Shown: positions 13,587-19,748 of the stretch, piece by piece | Layout: each line of letters opens with the position of its first letter | Numbering within the stretch: the first letter of the stretch is position 1 | DNA from: Dehalococcoidales bacterium | GTDB taxonomy: Bacteria; Chloroflexota; Dehalococcoidia; Dehalococcoidales; RBG-16-60-22 | Reading direction: 5' to 3' | NCBI GenBank assembly: GCA_030628245.1 | Contig: DAOVRI010000004.1 | Coordinates: 1 to 19,748 of the forward strand | Length of the DNA stretch: 19,748 nt | The notes under the pieces: generated by a model | Database searches by the model: none | Told to the model about the DNA's origin: nothing | What the model saw: only the letters and a program-made list of their open reading frames with translations | Translations under genes and position numbers: made by a program

Positions 13587-15188
13587 ATGAAAAGAGTCTT
13601 ATTTATATTTCTATCAATCGTGTTACTGTTCGGCCTGCCGCTGGCAGGCTGCCAGGAACCGCAGACCACGCCACAGGCCACTCCTGACGTTCCTGGGAGC
13701 GGCGTCCTTAATCTGTACGGAATCGACCCCTATACGCTCGACCCGGCGGTCTCCGCAGAGATGACCTCCCACGAATACATCGCGCAGATTTACGGCGGGC
13801 TGGTGCGACTCGATGATAACCTGGAACCGGCGCCGGATATCGCCGAGAGGTGGGAGGTTGGCAGGGACGGCCGGACGTATACGTTCTACCTGCGCAAAGA
13901 TGTCGTATTTCATGACGGGCGCGGGGTCACCGCCGCCGACTTCAAGTACTCCTGGGAGCGTGCCTGCAACCCGGCGACCGGCTCGCGTGTGGCGGGGGCT
14001 TATCTCGGTGATATTATCGGGGTAAGGGATGTCCTGGCGGGGAAGGCCGGGGAAATCAGCGGCGTGAAAGTCGTTGATGATTACGTCCTGGAAGTCACCA
14101 TAGATGCTCCCAAGTCCTATTTCCTGTCCAAGCTGACCTATACTACCGCCTATGTCGTGGATGAGGCCAACGTGGCCAGGGGTGGAGAATGGTGGCGTAA
14201 GCCGAACGGCACCGGGCCTTTTAAGCTCAAGGAGTGGCAGGAGAATAATCTGCTCGTCCTGGAGAGGAACGAAAGGTATCACGGGCAGGTGGCCGGCATC
14301 GAGCGCGTCGAGTTCCAGTTGTGGAGCGGCGTGCCTATGAATATGTATGAGACCGGGGAAATAGATGTCACCGGCGTTTCCGTGACCTATATCGACCGGG
14401 TTACCGATACGACCGGCCCTTTCCATCAGGAGCTGCAGGTAACGCCCGAGTTGAGCTTCAGCTGGATAGGTTTTAACACGACGCGGCCGCCCTTCGACGA
14501 TGTGAATGTCCGCCGGGCTTTCAGTCAGGCTGTCGATAAAGATAAGATAGTTTCGCTGGTGTTCCGGGACCTGGTGCAGCGCGCCGACGGCATCCTGCCT
14601 CCTGGTATTCCCGGTTACAATGAGGAGCTGGTCGGGCTGGACTACGATGTCGACAAAGCTAAAGAGTGGCTGGCCCTTTCCGAATACGGCGAAGCCTCCC
14701 ATTTGCCGCCCATCACGTTGACCACCTCTGGCTACGGCGGGCTGATACCTTCCTCCCTGGAGGCTATCATCAGCCAGTGGCGTGAGAACCTGGGGGTGGA
14801 GGTAACGGTGCGCCAGATGGAGCCGGATAGATACCTCTATTATCTCAAAGAAGAGAAGAACGAGATGTTCGACCTGGGCTGGGTGGCCGATTATCCCCAC
14901 CCGCAGAACTTCCTGGACGTGCTGTTACATACCGGCGCCGAGAATAACTTTGCCGAGTATTCCAATCCGGAGGTGGATGCCTTACTGGATAAGGCGGGAG
15001 TGGAGCTGGATAGCGAGCTGAGCCTGGAGCTGTACCGGCAGGTGGAGCAGATGCTGGTGGACGATGCCGCCTGCCTGCCGCTGTGGTTCGGGCAGAACTA
15101 TATCCTGGTAAAGCCCTACGTGGAAGGCTACGAGCTTAACCCCATGGGGTTTGTGATGTTGAACGAGGTGAGGATTAAGGGGGATTAA
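13587..15188 (+). CDS. family 5 extracellular solute-binding lipoprotein (OppA/DppA type)
   Basis: 533 residues from ATG 13587. This start gives a clean lipoprotein signal (MKRVLFIFLSIVLLFG) with lipobox LAGC and lipidated C22. The in-frame extension to 13458 would put 43 odd residues before it. Family 5 features: N-terminal LDPAVSAEMTSHEYIAQIYGGLV, DIAERWEVGRDGRTYTFYLRKDVVFHDG, the hallmark NGTGPFKLKEW, FNTTRPPFDDVNVRRAFSQAVDK, and the C-terminal DLGWVADYPHPQNFLD. Such proteins deliver peptides or similar solutes to ABC importers. No permease or ATPase gene is adjacent, so it is an orphan here and its ligand is unknown. The Shine-Dalgarno is weak (AAGAG, about 7 nt upstream). Confidence 0.93.
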   Translation: MKRVLFIFLSIVLLFGLPLAGCQEPQTTPQATPDVPGSGVLNLYGIDPYTLDPAVSAEMTSHEYIAQIYGGLVRLDDNLEPAPDIAERWEVGRDGRTYTFYLRKDVVFHDGRGVTAADFKYSWERACNPATGSRVAGAYLGDIIGVRDVLAGKAGEISGVKVVDDYVLEVTIDAPKSYFLSKLTYTTAYVVDEANVARGGEWWRKPNGTGPFKLKEWQENNLLVLERNERYHGQVAGIERVEFQLWSGVPMNMYETGEIDVTGVSVTYIDRVTDTTGPFHQELQVTPELSFSWIGFNTTRPPFDDVNVRRAFSQAVDKDKIVSLVFRDLVQRADGILPPGIPGYNEELVGLDYDVDKAKEWLALSEYGEASHLPPITLTTSGYGGLIPSSLEAIISQWRENLGVEVTVRQMEPDRYLYYLKEEKNEMFDLGWVADYPHPQNFLDVLLHTGAENNFAEYSNPEVDALLDKAGVELDSELSLELYRQVEQMLVDDAACLPLWFGQNYILVKPYVEGYELNPMGFVMLNEVRIKGD

Positions 15189-15196
15189 GAGGTGGT

Positions 15197-15235
15197 GGGG
15201 TAAAACTGGCGGGATAAGCATTATATGATACTGGG
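15197..15235. repeat. dispersed repeat, copy B
   Basis: Begins 8 nt after the stop of the solute-binding protein gene. 39 nt (GGGGTAAAACTGG ... TGATACTGGG), matching copy A at 11505-11542 at about 34 of 39 positions. Confidence 0.65.
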
Positions 15236-15259
15236 CGGTTAGGGTGGGAATAGATATCT

Positions 15260-15321
15260 ATGTTATATCTGGCTTGCCAGCCGTAGCCTTATGTTCTATC
15301 TGGCTTGCCAGCCGAAGCCTC
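15260..15321. repeat. 31-bp tandem repeat (two copies)
   Basis: 15260-15290 and 15291-15321 match at 28 of 31 positions. Each contains the palindrome CTGGCTTGCCAG. The second copy runs into the longer direct repeat at 15298-15345. Confidence 0.75.
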
Positions 15322-15345
15322 GGCGTAGGGTGGCGGAGGGGGTGG
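15298..15345. repeat. 48-bp copy of the tRNA-Ser 3' end plus trailer
   Basis: 15298-15345 and 15435-15482 are identical over 48 bp except one base (G15330 versus C15467). The downstream copy is the genuine one: its last 15 bp are the 3' end of the tRNA-Ser gene, CCA included. The repeat unit has two palindromic pieces, CTGGCTTGCCAG and GCCGA/TCGGC. Confidence 0.8.
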
Positions 15346-15370
15346 CCATCTACGCTAAAGCTTCGATGGC
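15308..15370. repeat. REP-like inverted doublet
   Basis: Left arm 15308-15329 and right arm 15350-15370 are imperfect inverted copies (about 17 of 22 positions, one gap; shared blocks CTACGC, GCTTCG, TGGC) around a 20-nt G-rich loop. The right arm is thus an opposite-orientation, degenerate copy of the trailer repeat. Confidence 0.55.
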
Positions 15371-15467
15371 TAAAGGAATTCTTGCTTTAATAAAGCCCTT
15401 CTCAATTTAGTTTATATACGTACCAAATAATCAAATCTGGCTTGCCAGCCGAAGCCTCGGCGTAGGC

Positions 15468-15557
15468 TGGCGGAGGGGGTGGGATTCGAACCCACGGTCC
15501 CCTTGCGGGAACAACGGTTTTCAAGACCGTCACCATCGGCCGCTCGGACACCCCTCC
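15468..15557 (-). tRNA. tRNA-Ser (anticodon UGA)
   Basis: 90 nt on the - strand with CCA encoded (15470-15468). The acceptor stem pairs GGAGGGG (5' end at 15557) with CCCCTCC, and the discriminator base is G. The anticodon stem ACGGT/ACCGT holds loop CTTGAAA, giving anticodon UGA. The long variable arm (GTTCCCGCAAGGGGAC) is typical of class II serine tRNAs. The T arm has GTGGGTTCGAATCCCAC. The 3' trailer is the palindromic repeat at 15435-15467. serS lies about 1.3 kb away on the same strand. Confidence 0.97.
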
Positions 15558-15579
15558 GAGGTTAAAGCGACCATAGACT

Positions 15580-15585
15580 ATTATA
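15580..15585 (-). promoter_or_regulatory. -10 box upstream of tRNA-Ser
   Basis: TATAAT on the - strand (15585-15580), 22 nt before the tRNA 5' end. The 17-nt-spaced -35 position (TAGCAT) is a poor match, so only the -10 element is convincing. Confidence 0.5.
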
Positions 15586-15682
15586 GCGTGAAGCATGGGA
15601 AAATGCTACGGAGGGGCGGGTAAAATACCTCGCGCGTTATCGGGTATCGGTGAAGTTTTTTGGATGTGGACAGGCATAATAA

Positions 15683-15701
15683 CCGGATGAGAGATATCCG
15701 G
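15683..15701 (-). terminator. weak hairpin after the second zinc-ribbon gene
   Basis: CCGGAT (15683-15688) and ATCCGG (15696-15701) with a 7-nt loop, 18 nt beyond the stop of the zinc-ribbon gene. Followed on the - strand by TTATTATG rather than a clean T-run. Confidence 0.35.
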
Positions 15702-15718
15702 GCATGGTATTTAAGTGC

Positions 15719-15928
15719 CTATTTCCACTGGCGGGACTGCCGGTCGAACCTCAAGAATCTCCTGCCGAGATAGTGGATATTGCCACAGTTCGGGCAATAT
15801 TTGTAGTAGCCGAATTTTTTATCGACCATAAAGGAGGTAGTGCTGCCGCACTCCGAGCAGTATCCATTAGACTCCTGCAGTGGTTCTGATACTACTACAT
15901 TAGTCTCAACGGCGTTTTCTATTGCCAC
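15719..15928 (-). CDS. small zinc-ribbon protein
   Basis: 69 residues from GTG 15926-15928. Two CxxCG knuckles (YCSECGSTTSF and YCPNCGNIHYL) about 18 residues apart form a classic zinc ribbon. The N-terminal 20 residues are acidic and probably disordered, and the C-terminus is basic (GRRFLRFDRQSRQWK). A GGGG stretch 7 nt before the GTG is a fair ribosome-binding site. Not similar to the other zinc-ribbon protein (10901-11107) beyond the Cys pairs. Function unknown. Confidence 0.65.
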   Translation of the reverse strand: MAIENAVETNVVVSEPLQESNGYCSECGSTTSFMVDKKFGYYKYCPNCGNIHYLGRRFLRFDRQSRQWK

Positions 15929-16394
15929 GTCGATACCCCATATCTTTTGTCGGATTGAAGGAATAGGTACAAAGAAAGCGCTTCCTACAATACTAATGTA
16001 GCTTACGAATGTTACGTGTGAACACTAGGCTGACACCCATATTGATTCTGGGTTGACACTGAATTTGAGCTAGGCTTTTTACGGCGGTTGCTACTGGTAA
16101 CGACGATTACTTATGGCCGGAGTGGCAGGGGTTCTGGTTGCCGACCAGCTTAATAACCACCTCATACTCTTTCGTTTCCGTAGATAGTCTCCTGATTCTA
16201 ACGGTTCTGCAACATTACGGAGTAGGAGTGCCTGTGGATTATTATACAGGTATGCCGGGGAAATCTCCATCAATACAGATGAGGCTCATAACCCTTATTC
16301 ACCGATAGACGGCGCCGAGGTTATGAGCCTCGCCATATCTATGAGGCGTTAAGAAGCGGTTTAAAATTCTTTTTGCGGCTGGTGGGGGCTTATA
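15929..16394. other. 466-nt region without a convincing gene
   Basis: No frame with a good ribosome-binding site and protein-like composition was found. On the - strand 16107-16169 reads EYEVVIKLVGNQNPCHSGHK then stop, resembling the N-terminus of a small family with a CxxGHK motif, but it has no start codon and breaks off at once. A 13-bp inverted repeat is at 16281-16331. The rest is unremarkable. Confidence 0.6.
16281..16331. repeat. 13-bp perfect inverted repeat with 25-nt spacer
   Basis: GAGGCTCATAACC (16281-16293) and GGTTATGAGCCTC (16319-16331). The spacer contains the 8-bp palindrome CGGCGCCG. No T-run follows on either strand, so a terminator is unlikely. It could be a protein or recombinase site, or an RNA hairpin 64 nt past the stop of the neighbouring gene. 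Confidence 0.55.
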
Positions 16395-16757
16395 CTAGCT
16401 TGAGGCTTTCCTGAGCAAACCCAAACCGGCCAGTACCAGGCCCAGACCCAGGATTATGTTGATGATTCCGGTGGTCCTGACAAAGTTGGCCGTACCGATA
16501 TTTGACCTGGCCAGTCCCAGTCCTACCTTATTTCCGTACAGGTAATTGAAATCGACACTTGGTGGAGCGCCTGCCGCTTTCATCTGGTTATATTTGGCTG
16601 TAACCCCATCGTATGTGGCATCTAATTGATCCAGTGGCAGGGGCGCTATGGAGTCGGCGACTTCCTGCTCCGCGGAGGCGGCCTGTGTGATGAAGAGTAT
16701 CCCCAGGACAAAGCTGGCTAACCCGAGAATTACCACGATGACTGCAATCGCACGCAT
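16395..16757 (-). CDS. two-TM membrane protein of unknown function
   Basis: Unrecognised, 120 residues. Helix 1 is about residues 4-25 (VIVVILGLASFVLGILFI) and helix 2 about 92-115 (VRTTGIINIILGLGLVLAGLGLL). Between them lies a soluble segment of some 65 residues, which would be outside the cell if the N-terminus (MRA) is inside. Ala and Gly small-residue patterns in helix 2 suggest packing. AAAGGAGGG lies 8 nt before the ATG, and a near-consensus promoter precedes it, so it is surely expressed as a single-gene unit. Confidence 0.78.
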   Translation of the reverse strand: MRAIAVIVVILGLASFVLGILFITQAASAEQEVADSIAPLPLDQLDATYDGVTAKYNQMKAAGAPPSVDFNYLYGNKVGLGLARSNIGTANFVRTTGIINIILGLGLVLAGLGLLRKASS

Positions 16758-16781
16758 TTTAGAATCCCTCCTTTACTACGC

Positions 16782-16844
16782 ACCTAGCATTTCTAGGTAT
16801 ATTAGATTTGTAGGTATAATATAGTAAAAAGCCTGATGTGTCAA
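16782..16844 (-). promoter_or_regulatory. promoter and leader hairpin of the two-TM gene
   Basis: On the - strand TTGACA (16844-16839), 17 nt, TATTAT (16821-16816). In the leader, ACCTAG (16782-16787) and CTAGGT (16793-16798) form a 6-bp dyad with a 5-nt loop just upstream of the Shine-Dalgarno. Confidence 0.75.
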
Positions 16845-16904
16845 GTGCTACAACAGTACCTTATTTATTCTCAGGCGGATTGTTGATAAGAATTAAGCCC
16901 TGTC

Positions 16905-18224
16905 CTACTTTATCACCTTGGCGCCCATGTATTTTTGCAGTACTTCCGGCACGACAATGGTGCCGTCGGCCTGCTGGTAGTTCTCCATGACGGCAATCAT
17001 CACCCTGGGCAGGGCCAGGCCGGAGCCGTTTAGGGTGTGCACGAACTGGGGTCGGGCATCCGGGGTGGGGCGGTAGCGGACATTGGCCCGCCGCGACTGA
17101 AAATCGCCGCAGTTAGAACATGAGCTGACCTCCAGCCACTCCTGGCAGCCGGGCGACCAGACATCAATATCATAGGACCGGGTGGAGGCAAAACCGAGGT
17201 CGCCGGTGCAGAGCTGGCGGATACGGTAGGGCAGTCCCAGCTTCTGGCAGACTTCCTCGGCGTCATGTGTCAGCTTCTCCAGCTCGTCGTTGGAAGTCTC
17301 CGGCTCGGTGAACTTGTAAAGCTCCACTTTATCGAACTGGTGACCGCGCTTGATACCGCGCGTGTCCTTGCCGGCGGACATCTTTTCGCGGCGGAAACAG
17401 GCGGTGTAGCCGACATAGTGGAAAGGCAGCATTCCCGGGGGAATTATCTCGTCCCGGTGCAGGTTGGTCAGGGGTATCTCGGCGGTGCCCACGAACCAGA
17501 GGTCGTCCTCGACGTCGTGATAGATGTTATCGGCGAACTTGGGTAGCTGGCCGGAACCGACCATGCACTCCTTCTTGACCATATAGGGGGGGTATATCTC
17601 TCGGTAGCCGTGCTCGTTGGTATGAAGGTCGAGCATGAAGGTGATAAGGGCTCTCTGGAGGCGGGCGCCCGGTCCCTTGAGCACGTAGAAACGGCTGCCG
17701 GATATCTTAACGCCGCGCTCGAAGTCGATGATGTCCAGGTCTTCTCCCAGTTTCCAGTGGGGAACAGCCTCGAAGGTGAGCTTCCTCGGCTCTCCCCAGG
17801 TGCGAATCTCCACGTTATCGCTATCGTCCCTGCCGAGGGGGACATCGGGCTGGGGGATATTGGGTACCTGTAAAAGAAGCTCCTCAAGTTGCTCGTCGAG
17901 GCGCCTGGCCTCTTCTTCAAGGTTCTGTATCTCGGCGCGGATTTCGCGAGCTGCTTCCTTGATGCGTTCTTCTGGAGTTAGAAAATCTAAAACAGGCAAT
18001 TCGTTGGATTTCTTTGGAGTATTTAATAATTCAAGTGCCTGTTTTTGATTTGTAGGGTGTGAGATGATATTTCGCTTTTGCCGCAGGCTGTCCAGTTCGC
18101 CTACTTTCTGCCGGCGCTGCGTGTCAAGTCGCAGGATTTCATCCACGGGGGCGCTATCGTGGCGATTCTCTATCGCCTGTCTTACGATTTCAGGATTTTC
18201 ACGAATATATTTGATATCGAGCAT
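16905..18224 (-). CDS. serS: seryl-tRNA synthetase
   Basis: Charges tRNA-Ser with serine; class II enzyme, 439 residues. The N-terminal coiled-coil arm (about 30-120) contacts the long variable arm of tRNA-Ser. The catalytic core has motif 2 ACFRREKMSAGKDTRGIKRG and HQFDKVELYKF, and motif 3 NGSGLALPRVMIAVMENYQ. The arm has about 18-20 more residues than the Thermus enzyme between ERN and LLLQVP. These extra residues (about 59-81) come from an AT-rich palindromic stretch at 17983-18051 and keep the frame. The ATG at 18224 has GAGGT 9 nt upstream. It follows lysS on the same strand across a 107-nt hairpin-rich gap; tRNA-Ser(UGA) lies further on. Confidence 0.96.
   Translation of the reverse strand: MLDIKYIRENPEIVRQAIENRHDSAPVDEILRLDTQRRQKVGELDSLRQKRNIISHPTNQKQALELLNTPKKSNELPVLDFLTPEERIKEAAREIRAEIQNLEEEARRLDEQLEELLLQVPNIPQPDVPLGRDDSDNVEIRTWGEPRKLTFEAVPHWKLGEDLDIIDFERGVKISGSRFYVLKGPGARLQRALITFMLDLHTNEHGYREIYPPYMVKKECMVGSGQLPKFADNIYHDVEDDLWFVGTAEIPLTNLHRDEIIPPGMLPFHYVGYTACFRREKMSAGKDTRGIKRGHQFDKVELYKFTEPETSNDELEKLTHDAEEVCQKLGLPYRIRQLCTGDLGFASTRSYDIDVWSPGCQEWLEVSSCSNCGDFQSRRANVRYRPTPDARPQFVHTLNGSGLALPRVMIAVMENYQQADGTIVVPEVLQKYMGAKVIK
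17983..18051. repeat. in-frame palindromic element within serS
   Basis: 16-bp arms, AAATCTAAAACAGGCA (17983-17998) and TGCCTGTTTTTGATTT (18036-18051), are inverted copies with one mismatch around a 37-nt loop. The 69-bp unit is 23 codons (residues about 59-81) at about 29 percent GC by hand count, clearly lower than the surrounding gene. Size and position match the extra residues in the coiled-coil arm. Confidence 0.65.
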
Positions 18225-18251
18225 AATAAATCTACCTCACCCCCTTAATCC

Positions 18252-18321
18252 CTTCAGGGTGAACCCCCTCTCCTATCAAGGAGAGGGGGAGGTGTTTGGG
18301 AAGAGGGGCTTCGCCCCTCTT
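18252..18321. repeat. hairpin cluster between lysS and serS
   Basis: Perfect 10-bp stem CCCCCTCTCC (18264-18273) with GGAGAGGGGG (18280-18289), loop TATCAA. A second stem AAGAGGGGC (18301-18309) with GCCCCTCTT (18313-18321) has loop TTC. A small CCCTTCAGGG dyad lies at about 18250-18259. No T-run follows in the direction of transcription (-), so these look like processing or dispersed-repeat hairpins rather than a plain terminator. Confidence 0.65.
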
Positions 18322-18331
18322 GGACTCTCCT

Positions 18332-19748
18332 TTACGGTTTCTCCCTTAACTGCGGGAAGAGTATCACCTCTCTTATTGACTGCTGGTTGGTGAGGAGCAT
18401 GACCAGGCGGTCGATGCCCACGCCGAGGCCGCCGGCGGGCGGCATACCGTACTCCAAGGCCGTCAGGTAGTCCTCGTCGATAGACCACTGTTCTTCTTTA
18501 TCTCCGTGGCGGTCCTTCATCTGCTCCTCGAAGCGTTCCCTTTGCTCGATGGGGTCGTTAAGCTCGCTGTAGGCGTTGGCAATTTCCAGTCCGCCGGCGA
18601 CTGCCTGAAAGCGCTCCACCACCCGTTCTTTGCCGGGCTTGTGCTTGGCCAGCGGCGACGTGGAAGCGGGGTAGTCATAGACGATGGTGGGCTGGATTAA
18701 TTTGGGTCTGACGCATGTCTTGAGAAGCTCGTCGACCAGCCTGGCCCAGTTTTTATCGGGGTCGGCCTCCATGTTCAGCGAGCGTATCTTTTCCCGCAGT
18801 CCGCTGGCGGTGGGGTACTTGACGTAGTCGATGCCGCTGTACTCCCTGACGGCATCGCGCAGGGTGATGCGTCGCCAGGGCGATTTTAAATTTATGGCAT
18901 TATCGCTGTACTGGAATTCCAGAGTGCCCAGGACCTGCCGGCAGACCCACGGTATCATCTCCTCCAGCATCTCCATAACGTCGGTGTAGTCGGCATAGGC
19001 TTCGTAGCTTTCCAGCATGGTGAACTCGGGGGAATGTGTCGTGGAGATGCCTTCGTTGCGGAAGATGCGTCCTATCTCGTAGACCCTGTCAAACCCGCCG
19101 ACGATGAGTCGCTTGAGGTGAAGCTCCAGGGCGATACGCAGGTAGAAGTCCTGGTCGAGCGTATTGTGGTGGGTGATGAATGGTGTGGCCAGGGCGCCCC
19201 CGGCGGACGAATGCAGCACCGGTGTTTCCACCTCGATGAAGCCGCGTCTGTCGAGGAACTGCCTGATGGCGGCAATGACCCGACTGCGCACTTTGAAGAC
19301 TTCTTTGACTTCGTTATTGGCGATAAGGTCGACGTAGCGCTGGCGGTACCGTTTGTCGGTATCGCTCAGTCCGTGCCACTTCTCGGGCAGGGGCTGGAGC
19401 GACTTGGACAGCAGGGTGAATTCATAAACGGCAACGGTGGGTTCTTGTGTTTTGGTATGGAACAGTCGGCCGCTTGCCCCAATGAAATCGCCAATGTCAA
19501 TGTCTTTGAGCAACTCGCTTAGAGTTGGGTTTAGCTGGTCGCCGAAGAGTAGCTGAATTTTACCGGATCCATCACATAGGTCTACAAACACGATTTTCCC
19601 CATACTGCGTTTGGCGGTAACACGTCCGGCGATACTGGTTAGAGGATTATCGTCCAAGAGATTCCTGACAGAAACTTGTGGTGTCTTGGCACTCTTTGCT
19701 ACATAATCCTTGAGAAGGTTTATCGCCTCTTGAGTAGTGTGGGTCTGC
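18332..19748 (-). CDS. lysS: lysyl-tRNA synthetase, class II (5'-partial)
   Basis: Charges tRNA-Lys. The frame is open to the right window edge, where it reads THTTQEAINLLKDY, the part just before the anticodon-binding OB fold; a TTG at 19655-19657 is therefore internal. The OB domain is SIAGRVTAKRSMGKIVFVDLCDGSGKIQL. Class II core: motif 1 RYRQRYVDLI and FIEVETPVL, motif 2 GRIFRNEGISTTHSPEFTMLE, motif 3 GLGVGIDRLVMLLTNQQSIREVILFP. The 3' end is complete, with a short tail (PQLREKP). Same strand as serS. Confidence 0.96.
   Translation of the reverse strand, partial: QTHTTQEAINLLKDYVAKSAKTPQVSVRNLLDDNPLTSIAGRVTAKRSMGKIVFVDLCDGSGKIQLLFGDQLNPTLSELLKDIDIGDFIGASGRLFHTKTQEPTVAVYEFTLLSKSLQPLPEKWHGLSDTDKRYRQRYVDLIANNEVKEVFKVRSRVIAAIRQFLDRRGFIEVETPVLHSSAGGALATPFITHHNTLDQDFYLRIALELHLKRLIVGGFDRVYEIGRIFRNEGISTTHSPEFTMLESYEAYADYTDVMEMLEEMIPWVCRQVLGTLEFQYSDNAINLKSPWRRITLRDAVREYSGIDYVKYPTASGLREKIRSLNMEADPDKNWARLVDELLKTCVRPKLIQPTIVYDYPASTSPLAKHKPGKERVVERFQAVAGGLEIANAYSELNDPIEQRERFEEQMKDRHGDKEEQWSIDEDYLTALEYGMPPAGGLGVGIDRLVMLLTNQQSIREVILFPQLREKP

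Noticed and set aside
15402..15596. Open frame on the - strand containing SERPMVTVLKTVVPARGPWVRIPPPPP-like sequence (split here by the tRNA)
   Set aside because: It is the conceptual translation of the tRNA-Ser gene and its trailer repeat, a well-known false ORF type.
1..19748. CRISPR array, prophage, toxin-antitoxin or defence genes
   Set aside because: No regularly spaced repeats, no phage or nuclease/defence proteins other than the housekeeping repair enzyme endonuclease V.

Overview
The window looks like chromosomal housekeeping DNA from a bacterium of moderately high GC. The gene families and the dispersed palindromic intergenic repeats fit a Chloroflexota/Dehalococcoidia-like lineage. 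That placement is an inference from general gene content, with no phylogenetic test. No phage, plasmid, CRISPR or defence system was seen.

Layout. Positions 1-6526 (+) hold an F1Fo ATP synthase operon in the order a-c-(35-aa small membrane ORF)-b-delta-alpha-gamma-beta-epsilon. The a-subunit gene is cut by the window edge. The operon ends in a strong intrinsic terminator at 6551-6577. Converging on it (-) is rpsP-khpA-rimM, where rimM has only its C-terminal PRC-barrel half. Divergent promoters at 7491-7578 drive rpsP leftwards and nfi (endonuclease V) rightwards. The nfi side continues with a small membrane protein, prfB (RF2, with the programmed +1 frameshift) and an exported HExxH peptidase overlapping prfB by 4 nt. 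A small zinc-ribbon gene (-) converges on the peptidase gene.

Positions 11108-11638 are a repeat-rich intergenic stretch, followed by radC (+). Then come a cupin-like gene (-), a winged-helix regulator (-) with a probable self-regulatory operator, and a lipoprotein solute-binding protein (+). Positions 15189-15480 hold tandem, direct and inverted copies of a REP-like palindromic repeat that abut, and partly copy, the 3' end of tRNA-Ser(UGA) (-). Next are a second zinc-ribbon gene (-), a 466-nt stretch without a convincing gene that carries a 13-bp inverted repeat, a two-TM protein (-), serS (-) and the 3' part of lysS (-, cut by the window edge).

Points that most deserve a second look: (1) an AT-rich 69-bp palindromic element in frame inside serS, adding about 20 residues at the coiled-coil arm; (2) the small ORF between atpE and atpF, with the same Shine-Dalgarno layout as atpF; (3) the repeat cluster fused to the tRNA-Ser 3' end; (4) nfi and radC promoters placed so that their mRNAs should be leaderless; (5) the half-length RimM; (6) two 12-bp dyads exactly 30 bp apart in the promoter of the winged-helix gene.
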